Notes: generated by a model from the letters alone, not told the origin. A DNA stretch of 64,000 nt from Coccinella septempunctata (GCF_907165205.1 NC_058190.1:17244001-17308000), one strand, 5' to 3'. Numbered from the stretch's first letter, positions 12,927 to 27,250 are shown. Translations and numbers: made by a program.

Positions 12927-14890
12927 TTGAGATTTCAGTGGTCAATTCGGCAAAGTGTGATATCAATTCCTCGAAAACTGTTGGATCAATTCGGACCAAA
13001 TCTTGAAATTTTACACAGTTTTCGAATTGAGATGCACATGTTGAATTTCAGTTCGATTGTTCAGATAGGAATTGAGATTTCAGTAGTCAATTCGGCAAAG
13101 TGTGATATCAATTCCTCGAAAACTGTTGGATCAATTCGAGCCAAATCTTGAAACTGCACATAGTTTTCGAGTTGAGATGCACATGTTGAATTTCAGTTCG
13201 ATAGTTCAGATAGGAATTGAGATTTCAGTGGTCAATTCGGCAAAGTGTGATATCAATTCCTCAAAAACTGTTGGACCAATTCGACCCAAATCTTGAAACT
13301 GCACATAGTTTTCGAATTGAGATGCACATGTTGAATTTCAGTTCGATAGTTCTGATAGGAATTGAGTTTTCAGTGGTCGATTCGACAAAGTATAATTTCC
13401 ATTCCTGAGGAACTAGTGGATAAATTCGAACCAAATCTTGAAACTGCACATAGTTTTCGAATTGAGATGCACATGTTGAATTTCAGTTCGATAGTTCTGA
13501 TAGGAATTGAGTTTTCAGTGGTCGATTCGACAAAGTATAATTTCCATTCCTGAGGAACTAGTGGATAAATTCGAACCAAATCTTGAAACTGCACATAGTT
13601 TTCGACATGAGATGCACATGTTGAATTTCAGTTCGATAGTTCAGATAGGAATTGAGATTTCAGTGGTCAATTCGGCAAAGTGTGATATCAATTCCTCGAA
13701 AACTGTTGGATCAATTCGGACCAAATCTTGAAACTGCACATTGTTTTCGGATTGAGATGCACATGTTGAATTTCAGTTCGATAGTTCAGATAGGAATTGA
13801 GATTTCAGTGGTCAATTCGGCAAAGTGTGATATCAATTCCTCGAAAACTGTTGGATCAATTCGGACCAAATCTTGAAACTGCACATTGTTTTCGGATTGA
13901 GATGCACATGTTGAATTTCAGTTCGATAGTTCAGATAGGAATTGAGATTTCAGTGGACGATTCGGCAAAGTGTGATATCAATTCCTTGAAAATTGTTGGA
14001 TCAATTCGAACCAAATCTTGAAACTGCACATAGTTTTCGACATGAGATGCACATGTTGAATTTCAGTTCGATAGTTCAGATAGGAATTGAGATTTCAGTG
14101 GTCAATTCGGCAAAGTGTGATATCAATTCCTCGAAAACTGTTGGATCAATTCGGACCAAATCTTGAAATTTTACACAGTTTTCGAATTGAGATGCACATG
14201 TTGAATTTCAGTTCGATTGTTCAGATAGGAATTGAGATTTCAGTAGTCAATTCGGCAAAGTGTGATATCAATTCCTCGAAAACTGTTGGATCAATTCGAG
14301 CCAAATCTTGAAACTGCACATAGTTTTCGAGTTGAGATGCACATGTTGAATTTCAGTTCGATAGTTCAGATAGGAATTGAGATTTCAGTGGTCAATTCGG
14401 CAAAGTGTGATATCAATTCCTCAAAAACTGTTGGACCAATTCGACCCAAATCTTGAAACTGCACATAGTTTTCGAATTGAGATGCACATGTTGAATTTCA
14501 GTTCGATAGTTCTGATAGGAATTGAGTTTTCAGTGGTCGATTCGACAAAGTATAATTTCCATTCCTGAGGAACTAGTGGATAAATTCGAACCAAATCTTG
14601 AAACTGCACATAGTTTTCGAATTGAGATGCACATGTTGAATTTCAGTTCGATAGTTCTGATAGGAATTGAGTTTTCAGTGGTCGATTCGACAAAGTATAA
14701 TTTCCATTCCTGAGGAACTAGTGGATAAATTCGAACCAAATCTTGAAACTGCACATAGTTTTCGACATGAGATGCACATGTTGAATTTCAGTTCGATAGT
14801 TCAGATAGGAATTGAGATTTCAGTGGTCAATTCGGCAAAGTGTGATATCAATACCTCGAAAACTGTTGGATCAATTCGGACCAAATCTTG
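12927..14890 (+). repeat. 1,160-bp octameric higher-order repeat, two copies
   Basis: Markers recur at exactly 8 units: the GAAATTTTACACAG unit near 13,005 and 14,165, TTTTCGAGTTGAG near 13,160 and 14,320, and the paired GAGGAACTAGTGG units at 13,407/13,552 and 14,567/14,712. The copies part company after about 13,690/14,850, where one continues into GCACATTGTTTTCGG units and the other into the ATACCTCG unit. Confidence 0.85.
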
Positions 14891-15823
14891 AAATTGCACA
14901 TAGTTTTCGAATTGAGATGCACATGTTGAACTTCAGTTCGATAGTTCTGATAGGAATTGAGATTTCAGTGGACGATTCGACATAGTATCATTTGAATTCC
15001 TAAGGAACTGATGGATCAATTCGAGCCAAATCTCGAAACTGTACACAGTCGAATTGAGATGCACATGTTGAATTTCAGTTCGATAGTTCAGATAGGAATT
15101 GAGATTTCAGTGATCTATTCGGCAAAGTGTGATATCAATTCCTCGAAAACTGTTGGATCAATTCGAACCAAATCTTGAAATTTTACACAGTTTTCGAATT
15201 GAGATGCACATGTTAAATTTCAGTTCGATAGTTCAGATAGGAATTGGGATTTCAGTGGTCAATTCGGCAAAGTGTGATATCAATTCCTCGAAAACTGTTG
15301 GATCAATTCGAACCAAATCTTGAAACTGCACATAATTTTCGGATTGAGATGCACTTGTTGCATTTCAGTTCGATAGTTCACATAGGAATTGAGATTTCAG
15401 TGGTCTATTCGGCAAAGTGTGATATCAATTCCTCAAAAACTGTTGGACCAATTCGACCCAAATCTTGAAACTGCACATAGTTTTCGAATTGAGATGCACA
15501 TGTTGAATTTCAGTTCGATAGTTCTGATAGGAATTGAGTTTTCAGTGGTCGATTCGACAAAGTATAATTTCCATTCCTGAGGAACTAGTGGATAAATTCG
15601 AACCAAATCTTGAAACTGCACATAGTTTTCGAATTGAGATGCACATGTTGAACTTCAGTTCGATAGTTCAGATAGGAATTGAGATTTCAGTGGACGATTC
15701 GACATAGTATCATTTGAATTCCTAAGGAACTATTGGATCAATTCGACCCAAATCTCGAAACTGTACACAGTTTTCGAATTGAGATGCACATGTTGAATTT
15801 CAGTTCGATAGTTCAGATAGGAA
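14377..15823 (+). repeat. Ten-unit module Q, copy 3
   Basis: Same class order as copy 2 at 3,476 bp (24 units less 4 bp, accounted for by the 3-bp loss near 11,573 and the 1-bp loss near 12,232). The module then recurs at 27,268-28,424 as part of the 12,601-bp duplication. Confidence 0.82.
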
Positions 15824-17900
15824 TTGAGATTTCATCGGTCAATTCGGCAAAGTGTGATATCAATTCCTCGAAAACTGTTGGATCAATTCGAACCAAATCT
15901 TGAAACTGCACATAGTTTTCGACATGAGATGCACATGTTGAATTTCAGTTCGATAGTTCAGATAGGAATTGAGATTTCAGTGGTCAATTGGGCAAAGTGT
16001 GATATCAATACCTCGAAAACTGTTGGATCAATTCGGACCAAATCTTGAAATTGCACATAGTTTTCGAATTGAGATGCACATGTTGAATTTCAGTTCGATA
16101 GTTCAGATAGGAATTGAGATTTCAGTGGTCAATTCGGCAAAGTGTGATATCAATTCCTCGAAAACTGTCAGATCAATTCGAACCAAATCTTGAAACTGCA
16201 CATAGTTTTCGGATTGAGATGCACATGTTGAATTTCAGTTCGATAGTTCAGATAGGAATTTAGATTTCAGTGGTCAATTTGGCAAAGTGTGAGATCAATT
16301 CCTCGAAACCTGTTGGATCAATTCGAACCAAATCTTGAAATTTTACACAGTTTTCGAATTGAGATGCACATGTTGAATTTCAGTTCGATTGTTCAGATAG
16401 GAATTGAGATTTCAGTAGTCAATTCGGCAAAGTGTGATATCAATTCCTCGAAAACTGTTGGATCAATTTGAGCCAAATCTTGAAACTGCACATAGTTTTC
16501 GAATTGAGATGCACATGTTGAATTTCAGTTCGATAGTTCAGATAGGAATTGAGATTTCAGTGGTCAATTCGGCAAAGTGTGATATCAATTCCTCAAAAAC
16601 TGTTGAACCAATTCGACCCAAATCATGAAACTGCACATAGTTTTCGAATTGAGATGCACATGTTGAATTTCAGTTCGATAGTTCTGATAGGAATTGAGAT
16701 TTCAGTTGTCGATTCGACAAAATATCATTTCAATTCCTGAGGAACTAGTGGATCAATTCGAACCAAATCTTGAAACTGCACATAGTTTTCGAATTGAGAT
16801 GCACATGTTGAATTTCAGTTCGATAGTTCAGATAGGAATTGAGATTTCAGTGGTCAATTCGGCAAAGTGTGATATCAATTCCTCAAAAACTGTTGGATCA
16901 ATTCGAACCAAATCTTGAAACTGCACATAGTTTTCGAATTGAGATGCACATGTTGAATTTCAGTTCGATAGTTCTGATAGGAGTTGAGATTTCAGTGGTC
17001 AATTCGGCAAAGTGTGATATCAATTCCTCGAAAACTGTTAGATCAATTCGAACCAAATCTTGAAACTGCACATAGTTTTCGGATTGAGATGCACATGTTG
17101 AATTTCAGTTCGATAGTTCAGATAGGAATTTAGATTTCAGTGGTCAATTTGGCAAAGTGTGAGATCAATTCCTCGAAACCTGTTGGATCAATTCGAGCCA
17201 AATCTTGAAACTGCACATAGTTTTCGAATTGAGATGCACATGTTGAATTTCAGTTCGATAGTTCTGATAGGAATTGAGTTTTCAGTGGTCGATTCGACAA
17301 AGTATAATTTCCATTCCTGAGGAACTAGTGGATAAATTCGAACCAAATCTTGAAACTGCACATAGTTTTCGAATTGAGATGCACATGTTGAATTTCAGTT
17401 CGATAGTTCAGATAGGAATTGAGATTTCAGTGGTCAATTCGGCAAAGTGTGATATCAATTCCTCAAAAACTGTTGGACCAATTCGACCCAAATCTTGAAA
17501 CTGCACATAGTTTTCGAATTGAGATGCACATGTTGAATTTCAGTTCGATAGTTCTGATAGGAATTGAGTTTTCAGTGGTCGATTCGACAAAGTATAATTT
17601 CCATTCCTGAGGAACTAGTGGATCAATTCGAACCAAATCTTGAAACTGCACATAGTTTTCGAATTGAGATGCACATGTTGAATTTCAGTTCGATAGTTCA
17701 GATAGGAATTGAGATTTCAGTGGACGATTCGACATAGTATCATTTGAATTCCTAAGGAACTATTGGATCAATTCGACCCAAATCTCGAAACTGTACACAG
17801 TTTTCGAATTGAGATGCACATGTTGAATTTCAGTTCGATAGTTCAGATAGGAATTGAGATTTCATCGGTCAATTCGGCAAAGTGTGATATCAATTCCTCG
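14667..17900 (+). repeat. Block duplicated at 12,601 bp, copy 1
   Basis: All markers from 14,667 to about 17,060 recur 12,601 bp later. From 17,274 the offset is 12,746 bp, because the second copy has gained one unit. The block spans the end of module Q and the start of the 1,885-bp repeat, so it was copied without regard to those module limits. Confidence 0.82.
16898..16942 (+). repeat. Intra-unit 10-bp inverted repeat (representative unit)
   Basis: TCAATTCGAA (16,898-16,907) and TTCGAATTGA (16,933-16,942) are perfect reverse complements with a 25-base spacer, so single-stranded DNA or RNA of either strand could fold into a 10-bp stem. The same arrangement exists in most units that have AATTCGAACC and TTTTCGAATTG (unit positions 61-70 and 96-105). 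It is weakened in the AATTCGGACC and TTTTCGGATTG classes. Inversion junction J1 falls exactly in this element. Confidence 0.8.
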
Positions 17901-18433
17901 AAAACTGTTGGATCAATTCGGACCAAATCTTGAAACTGCACATTGTTTTCGGATTGAGATGCACATGTTGAATTTCAGTTCGATAGTTCAGATAGGAATT
18001 GAGATTTCAGTGGTCAATTCGGCAAAGTGTGATATCAATTCCTCGAAAACTGTTGGATCAATTCGGACCAAATCTTGAAACTGCACATTGTTTTCGGATT
18101 GAGATGCACATGTTGAATTTCAGTTCGATAGTTCAGATAGGAATTGAGATTTCAGTGGTCAATTCGGCAAAGTGTGATATCAATTCCTCGAAAACTGTTG
18201 GATCAATTCGGACCAAATCTTAAAACTGCACATTGTTTTCGGATTGAGATGCACATGTTGAATTTCAGTTCGATAGTTCAGATAGGAATTGAGATTTCAT
18301 CGGTCAATTCGGCAAAGTGTGATATCAATTCCTCGAAAACTGTTGGATCAATTCGGACCAAATCTTGAAACTGCACATTGTTTTCGGATTGAGATGCACA
18401 TGTTGAATTTCAGTTCGATAGTTCAGATAGGAA
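17854..18433 (+). repeat. Run of near-identical single units
   Basis: Four consecutive GCACATTGTTTTCGG-type units. The GATTTCATCGG variant marks the first unit and occurs again at 18,298 within the run, so a small piece containing the run start was itself re-copied. Confidence 0.8.
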
Positions 18434-21400
18434 TTGAGATTTCAGTGGTCAATTCGGCAAAGTGTGATATCAATTCCTCAAAAACTGTTGAACCAATTCG
18501 GCCCAAATCATGAAACTGCACATAGTTTTCGAATTGAGATGCACATGTTGAATTTCAGTTCGATAGTTCTGATAGGAATTGAGATTTCAGTTGTCGATTC
18601 GACAAAATATCATTTCAATTCCTGAGGAACTAGTGGATCAATTCGAACCAAATCTTGAAACTGCACATAGTTTTCGAATTGAGATGCACATGTTGAATTT
18701 CAGTTCGATAGTTCAGATAGGAATTGAGATTTCAGTGGTCAATTCGGCAAAGTGTGATATCAATTCCTCAAAAACTGTTGGATCAATTCGAACCAAATCT
18801 TGAAACTGCACATAGTTTTCGAATTGAGATGCACATGTTGAATTTCAGTTCGATAGTTCTGATAGGAGTTGAGATTTCAGTGGTCAATTCGGCAAAGTGT
18901 GATATCAATTCCTCGAAAACTGTTAGATCAATTCGAACCAAATCTTGAAACTGCACATAGTTTTCGGATTGAGATGCACATGTTGAATTTCAGTTCGATA
19001 GTTCAGATAGGAATTTAGATTTCAGTGGTCAATTTGGCAAAGTGTGAGATCAATTCCTCGAAACCTGTTGGATCAATTCGAGCCAAATCTTGAAACTGCA
19101 CATAGTTTTCGAATTGAGATGCACATGTTGAATTTCAGTTCGATAGTTCTGATAGGAATTGAGTTTTCAGTGGTCGATTCGACAAAGTATAATTTCCATT
19201 CCTGAGGAACTAGTGGATAAATTCGAACCAAATCTTGAAACTGCACATAGTTTTCGAATTGAGATGCACATGTTGAATTTCAGTTCGATAGTTCAGATAG
19301 GAATTGAGATTTCAGTGGTCAATTCGGCAAAGTGTGATATCAATTCCTCAAAAACTGTTGGACCAATTCGACCCAAATCTTGAAACTGCACATAGTTTTC
19401 GAATTGAGATGCACATGTTGAATTTCAGTTCGATAGTTCTGATAGGAATTGAGTTTTCAGTGGTCGATTCGACAAAGTATAATTTCCATTCCTGAGGAAC
19501 TAGTGGATAAATTCGAACCAAATCTTGAAACTGCACATAGTTTTCGAATTGAGATGCACATGTTGAATTTCAGTTCGATAGTTCAGATAGGAATTGAGAT
19601 TTCAGTGGACGATTCGACATAGTATCATTTGAATTCCTAAGGAACTATTGGATCAATTCGACCCAAATCTCGAAACTGTACACAGTTTTCGAATTGAGAT
19701 GCACATGTTGAATTTCAGTTCGATAGTTCAGATAGGAATTGAGATTTCATCGGTCAATTCGGCAAAGTGTGATATCAATTCCTCGAAAACTGTTGGATCA
19801 ATTCGGACCAAATCTTGAAACTGCACATTGTTTTCGGATTGAGATGCACATGTTGAATTTCAGTTCGATAGTTCAGATAGGAATTGAGATTTCAGTGGTC
19901 AATTCGGCAAAGTGTGATATCAATTCCTCGAAAACTGTTGGATCAATTCGGACCAAATCTTGAAACTGCACATTGTTTTCGGATTGAGATGCACATGTTG
20001 AATTTCAGTTCGATAGTTCAGATAGGAATTGAGATTTCAGTGGTCAATTCGGCAAAGTGTGATATCAATTCCTCGAAAACTGTTGGATCAATTCGGACCA
20101 AATCTTGAAACTGCACATTGTTTTCGGATTGAGATGCACATGTTGAATTTCAGTTCGATAGTTCAGATAGGAATTGAGATTTCAGTGGTCAATTCGGCAA
20201 AGTGTGATATCAATTCCTCGAAAACTGTTGGATCAATTCGGACCAAATCCTGAAACTGCACATTGTTTTCGGATTGAGATGCACATGTTGAATTTCAGTT
20301 CGATAGTTCAGATAGGAATTGAGATTTCAGTGGACGATTCGACATAGTATCATTTGAATTCCTAAGGAACTATTGGATCAATTCGACCCAAATCTCGAAA
20401 CTGTACACAGTTTTCGAATTGAGATGCACATGTTGAATTTCAGTTCGATAGTTCAGATAGGAATTGAGATTTCAGTGGTCAATTCGGCAAAGTGTGATAT
20501 CAATTCCTTGAAAATTGTTGGATCAATTCGAACCAAATCTTGAAACTGCACATAGTTTTCGACATGAGATGCACATGTTGAATTTCAGTTCGATAGTTCA
20601 GATAGGAATTGAGATTTCAGTGGTCAATTCGGCAAAGTGTGAGATCAATTCCTCGAAACCTGTTGGATCAATTCGAACCAAATCTTGAAATTTTACACAG
20701 TTTTCGAATTGAGATGCACATGTTGAATTTCAGTTCGATTGTTCAGATAGGAATTGAGATTTCAGTAGTCAATTCGGCAAAGTGTGATATCAATTCCTCG
20801 AAAACTGTTGGATCAATTCGAGCCAAATCTTGAAACTGCACATAGTTTTCGAATTGAGATGCACATGTTGAATTTCAGTTCGATAGTTCAGATAGGAATT
20901 GAGATTTCAGTGGTCAATTCGGCAAAGTGTGATATCAATTCCTCAAAAACTGTTGAACCAATTCGACCCAAATCATGAAACTGCACATAGTTTTCGAATT
21001 GAGATGCACATGTTGAATTTCAGTTCGATAGTTCTGATAGGAATTGAGATTTCAGTTGTCGATTCGACAAAATATCATTTCAATTCCTGAGGAACTAGTG
21101 GATCAATTCGAACCAAATCTTGAAACTGCACATAGTTTTCGAATTGAGATGCACATGTTGAATTTCAGTTCGATAGTTCAGATAGGAATTGAGATTTCAG
21201 TGGTCAATTCGGCAAAGTGTGATATCAATTCCTCAAAAACTGTTGGATCAATTCGAACCAAATCTTGAAACTGCACATAGTTTTCGAATTGAGATGCACA
21301 TGTTGAATTTCAGTTCGATAGTTCTGATAGGAGTTGAGATTTCAGTGGTCAATTCGGCAAAGTGTGATATCAATTCCTCGAAAACTGTTAGATCAATTCG

Positions 21401-22202
21401 AACCAAATCTTGAAACTGCACATAGTTTTCGGATTGAGATGCACATGTTGAATTTCAGTTCGATAGTTCAGATAGGAATTTAGATTTCAGTGGTCAATTT
21501 GGCAAAGTGTGAGATCAATTCCTCGAAACCTGTTGGATCAATTCGAGCCAAATCTTGAAACTGCACATAGTTTTCGAATTGAGATGCACATGTTGAATTT
21601 CAGTTCGATAGTTCTGATAGGAATTGATTTTCAGTGGTCGATTCGACAAAGTACAATTTCCATTCCTGAGGAACTAGTGGATAAATTCGAACCAAATCTT
21701 GAAACTGCACATAGTTTTCGAATTGAGATGCACATGTTGAATTTCAGTTCGATAGTTCAGATAGGAATTGAGATTTCAGTGGTCAATTCGGCAAAGTGTG
21801 ATATCAATTCCTCAAAAACTGTTGGACCAATTCGACCCAAATCTTGAAACGGCACATAGTTTTCGAATTGAGATGCACATGTTGAATTTCAGTTCGATAG
21901 TTCTGATAGGAATTGAGTTTTCAGTGGTCGATTCGACAAAGTATAATTTCCATTCCTGAGGAACTAGTGGATAAATTCGAACCAAATCTTGAAACTGCAC
22001 ATAGTTTTCGAATTGAGATGCACATGTTGAATTTCAGTTCGATAGTTCAGATAGGAATTGAGATTTCAGTGGACGATTCGACATAGTATCATTTGAATTC
22101 CTAAGGAACTATTGGATCAATTCGACCCAAATCTCGAAACTGTACACAGTTTTCGAATTGAGATGCACATGTTGAATTTCAGTTCGATAGTTCAGATAGG
22201 AA

Positions 22203-22790
22203 TTGAGATTTCATCGGTCAATTCGGCAAAGTGTGATATCAATTCCTCGAAAACTGTTGGATCAATTCGGACCAAATCTTGAAACTGCACATTGTTTTCG
22301 GATTGAGATGCACATGTTGAATTTCAGTTCGATAGTTCAGATAGGAATTGAGATTTCAGTGGTCAATTCGGCAAAGTGTGATATCAATTCCTCGAAAACT
22401 GTTGGATCAATTCGGACCAAATCTTGAAACTGCACATTGTTTTCGGATTGAGATGCACATGTTGAATTTCAGTTCGATAGTTCAGATAGGAATTGAGATT
22501 TCAGTGGTCAATTCGGCAAAGTGTGATATCAATTCCTCGAAAACTGTTGGATCAATTCGGACCAAATCTTCAAACTGCACATTGTTTTCGGATTGAGATG
22601 CACATGTTGAATTTCAGTTCGATAGTTCAGATAGGAATTGAGATTTCAGTGGTCAATTCGGCAAAGTGTGATATCAATTCCTCGAAAACTGTTGGATCAA
22701 TTCGGACCAAATCTTGAAACTGCACATTGTTTTCGGATTGAGATGCACATGTTGAATTTCAGTTCGATAGTTCAGATAGGAATTGAGATT
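22203..22790 (+). repeat. Run of near-identical single units
   Basis: Four GCACATTGTTTTCGG-type units, the equivalent of 19,739-20,320 at 2,464 bp. A single change, CAAATCTTCAAACTG near 22,564, distinguishes one of them. Confidence 0.8.
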
Positions 22791-23410
22791 TCAGTGGACG
22801 ATTCGACATAGTATCATTTGAATTCCTAATTAACTATTGGATCAATTCGACCCAAATCTCGAAACTGTACACAGTTTTCGAATTGAGATGCACATGTTGA
22901 ATTTCAGTTCGATAGTTCAGATAGGAATTGAGATTTCAGTGGTCAATTCGGCAAAGTGTGATATCAATTCCTTGAAAATTGTTGGATCAATTCGAACCAA
23001 ATCTTGAAACTGCACATAGTTTTCGACATGAGATGCACATGTTGAATTTCAGTTCGATAGTTCAGATAGGAATTGAGATTTCAGTGGTCAATTCGGCAAA
23101 GTGTGATATCAATTCCTCGAAAACTGTTGGATCAATTCGGACCAAATCTTGAAACTGCACATTGTTTTCGGATTGAGATGCACATGTTGAATTTCAGTTC
23201 GATAGTTCAGATAGGAATTGAGATTTCAGTGGTCAATTCGGCAAAGTGTGATATCAATTCCTCGAAAACTGTTGGATCAATTCGGACCAAATCTTGAAAC
23301 TGCACATAGTTTTCGGATTGAGATGCACATGTTGAATTTCAGTTCGATAGTTCAGATAGGAATTGAGATTTCAGTGGTCAATTCGGCAAAGTGTGATATC
23401 AATTCCTCGA

Positions 23411-23424
23411 AAACTGTTCAATTC
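23411..23424 (+). repeat. 4-bp deletion in one unit
   Basis: AAACTGTTCAATTCGG lacks the four bases GGAT found in AAACTGTTGGATCAATTCGG, giving a 141-bp unit inside a run of GCACATTGTTTTCGG-type units. I saw it only once. Confidence 0.85.
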
Positions 23425-26110
23425 GGACCAAATCTTGAAACTGCACATTGTTTTCGGATTGAGATGCACATGTTGAATTTCAGTTCGATAGTTCAGATAG
23501 GAATTGAGATTTCAGTGGTCTATTCGGCAAAGTGTGATATCAATTCCTCGAAAACTGTTGGATCAATTCGAACCAAATCTTGAAACTGCACATAGTTTTC
23601 GAGTTGAGATGCACATGTTGAATTTCAGTTCGATAGTTCAGATAGGAATTGAGATTTCAGTGGTCAATTCGGCAAAGTGTGATATCAATTCCTCAAAAAC
23701 TGTTGGACCAATTCGACCCAAATCTTGAAACTGCACATAGTTTTCGAATTGAGATGCACATGTTGAATTTCAGTTCGATAGTTCTGATAGGAATTGAGTT
23801 TTCAGTGGTCGATTCGACAAAGTATAATTTCCATTCCTGAGGAACTAGTGGATAAATTCGAACCAAATCTTGAAACTGCACATAGTTTTCGAATTGAGAT
23901 GCACATGTTGAATTTTAGATCGATAGTTCTGATAGGAATGGAGATTTCAGTAGTCGATTCGACAAAATATCATTTCAATTCCTAAGGAACTTTTTCATCA
24001 ATTCGAACCAAATCTTGAAACTGCACATTGTTTTCGAATTGAGATGCACATGTTGAATTTCAGTTCGATAGTTCAGATAGGAATTGAGATTTCAGTGGTC
24101 AATTCGGCAAAGTGTGATATCAATTCCTCGAAAACTGTTAGATCAATTCGAACCAAATCTTGAAACTGCACATAGTTTTCGGATTGAGATGCACATGTTG
24201 AATTTCAGTTCGATAGTTCAGATAGGAATTTAGATTTCAGTGGTCAATTTGGCAAAGTGTGAGATCAATTCCTCGAAACCTGTTGGATCAATTCGAACCA
24301 AATCTTGAAATTTTACACAGTTTTCGAATTGAGATGCACATGTTGAATTTCAGTTCGATTGTTCAGATAGGAATTGAGATTTCAGTAGTCAATTCGGCAA
24401 AGTGTGATATCAATTCCTCGAAAACTGTTGGATCAATTCGAGCCAAATCTTGAAACTGCACATAGTTTTCGAGTTGAGATGCACATGTTGAATTTCAGTT
24501 CGATAGTTCAGATAGGAATTGAGATTTCAGTGGTCAATTCGGCAAAGTGTGATATCAATTCCTCAAAAACTGTTGGACCAATTCGACCCAAATCTTGAAA
24601 CTGCACATAGTTTTCGAATTGAGATGAACATGTTGAATTTCAGTTCGATAGTTCTGATAGGAATTGAGTTTTCAGTGGTCGATTCGACAAAGTATAATTT
24701 CCATTCCTGAGGAACTAGTGAATAAATTCGAACCAAATCTTGAAACTGCACATAGTTTTCGAATTGAGATGCACATGTTGAATTTCAGTTCGATAGTTCT
24801 GATAGGAATTGAGTTTTCAGTGGTCGATTCGACAAAGTATAATTTCCATTCCTGAGGAACTAGTGAATAAATTCGAACCAAATCTTGAAACTGCACATAG
24901 TTTTCGACATGAGATGCACATGTTGAATTTCAGTTCGATAGTTCAGATAGGAATTGAGATTTCAGTGGTCAATTCGGCAAAGTGTGATATCAATACCTCG
25001 AAAACTGTTGGATCAATTCGGACCAAATCTTGAAATTGCACATAGTTTTCGAATTGAGATGCACATGTTGAACTTCAGTTCGATAGTTCTGATAGGAATT
25101 GAGATTTCAGTGGACGATTCGACATAGTATCATTTGAATTCCTAAGGAACTGATGGATCAATTCGACCCAAATCTCGAAACTGTACACAGTCGAATTGAG
25201 ATGCACATGTTGAATTTCAGTTCGATAGTTCAGATAGGAATTGAGATTTCAGTGATCTATTCGGCAAAGTGTGATATCAATTCCTCGAAAACTGTTGGAT
25301 CAATTCGAACCAAATCTTGAAATTTTACACAGTTTTCGAATTGAGATGCACATGTTAAATTTCAGTTCGATAGTTCAGATAGGAATTGGGATTTCAGTGG
25401 TCAATTCGGCAAAGTGTGATATCAATTCCTCGAAAACTGTTGGATCAATTCGAACCAAATCTTGAAACTGCACATAATTTTCAGATTGAGATGCACTTGT
25501 TGCATTTCAGTTCGATAGTTCACATAGGAATTGAGATTTCAGTGGTCTATTCGGCAAAGTGTGATATCAATTCCTCAAAAACTGTTGGACCAATTCGACC
25601 CAAATCTTGAAACTGCACATAGTTTTCGAATTGAGATGCACATGTTGAATTTCAGTTCGATAGTTCTGATAGGAATTGAGTTTTCAGTGGTCGATTCGAC
25701 AAAGTATAATTTCCATTCCTGAGGAACTAGTGGATAAATTCGAACCAAATCTTGAAACTGCACATAGTTTTCGAATTGAGATGCACATGTTGAATTTCAG
25801 TTCGATAGTTCAGATAGGAATTGAGATTTCAGTGGACGATTCGACAAAGTATAATTTCCATTCCTGAGGAACTAGTGGATAAATTCGAACCAAATCTTGA
25901 AACTGCACATAGTTTTCGACATGAGATGCACATGTTGAATTGCAGTTCGATAGTTCGGATAGGAATTGAGATTTCAGTGGTCAATTCGGCAAAGTGTGAT
26001 ATCAATACCTCGAAAACTGTTGGATCAATTCGGACCAAATCTTGAAATTGCACATAGTTTTCGAATTGAGATGCACATGTTGAATTTCAGTTCGATAGTT
26101 CAGATAGGAA

Positions 26111-27250
26111 TTGAGATTTCAGTGGTCAATTCGGCAAAGTGTGAGATCAATTCCTCGAAAACTGTTGGATCAATTCGAACCAAATCTTGAAACTGCACAT
26201 AATTTTCGGATTGAGATGCACTTGTTGCATTTCAGTTCGATAGTTCACATAGGAATTGAGATTTCAGTGATCTATTCGGCAAAGTGTGATATCAATTCCT
26301 CAAAAACTGTTGGACCAATTCGACCCAAATCTTGAAACTGCACATAGTTTTCGAATTGAGATGCACATGTTGAATTTCAGTTCGATAGTTCTGATAGGAA
26401 TTGAGTTTTCAGTGGTCGATTCGACAAAGTATAATTTCCATTCCTGAGGAACTAGTGGATAAATTCGAACCAAATCTTGAAACTGCACATAGTTTTCGAA
26501 TTGAGATGCACATGTTGAATTTCAGTTCGATAGTTCAGATAGGAATTGAGATTTCAGTGGACGATTCGACATAGTATCATTTGAATTCCTAAGGAACTAT
26601 TGGATCAATTCGACCCAAATCTCGAAACTGTACACAGTTTTCGAATTGAGATGCACATGTTGAATTTCAGTTCGATAGTTCAGATAGGAATTGAGATTTC
26701 ATCGGTCAATTCGGCAAAGTGTGATATCAATTCCTCGAAAACTGTTGGATCAATTCGAACCAAATCTTGAAACTGCACATAGTTTTCGACATGAGATGCA
26801 CATGTTGAATTTCAGTTCGATAGTTCAGATAGGAATTGAGATTTCAGTGGTCAATTCGGCAAAGTGTGATATCAATACCTCGAAAACTGTTGGATCAATT
26901 CGGACCAAATCTTGAAATTGCACATAGTTTTCGAATTGAGATGCACATGTTGAACTTCAGTTCGATAGTTCTGATAGGAATTGAGATTTCAGTGGACGAT
27001 TCGACATAGTATCATTTGAATTCCTAAGGAACTGATGGATCAATTCGACCCAAATCTCGAAACTGTACACAGTCGAATTGAGATGCACATGTTGAATTTC
27101 AGTTCGATAGTTCAAATAGGAATTGAGATTTCAGTGGTCTATTCGGCAAAGTGTGATATCAATTCCTCGAAAACTGTTGGATCAATTCGAACCAAATCTT
27201 GAAATTTTACACAGTTTTCGAATTGAGATGGACATGTTGAATTTCAGTTC
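26111..27250 (+). repeat. Block duplicated at 6,807 bp, copy 1
   Basis: Markers repeat at 32,918-34,055: CACATAATTTTCGG near 26,197 and 33,004, GTGATCTATTCGG near 26,268, GATTTCATCGG near 26,693 and 33,500, the 3-bp-short ACACAGTCGAATTG unit near 27,067 and 33,874, and the GAGATGGACATG variant near 27,226 and 34,033. Confidence 0.8.

Larger units (their letters stand above)
16549..22790 (+). repeat. 1,885/2,465-bp higher-order repeats, three copies
   Basis: Copies begin at 16,549, 18,434 and 20,899, each opened by a unit with GTTGAACCAATTCG and CAAATCATGAAACTG. The first period is 13 units (1,885 bp), the second 17 units (2,465 bp). The extra four units are a longer run of GCACATTGTTTTCGG units and neighbours at 20.1-20.9 kb. 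Later offsets become 2,464 bp owing to a 1-bp loss in the third copy (GGAATTGATTTTCAG near 21,622). The opening unit also occurs near 9,162, 29,150, 31,905 and 34,220. Confidence 0.85.
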
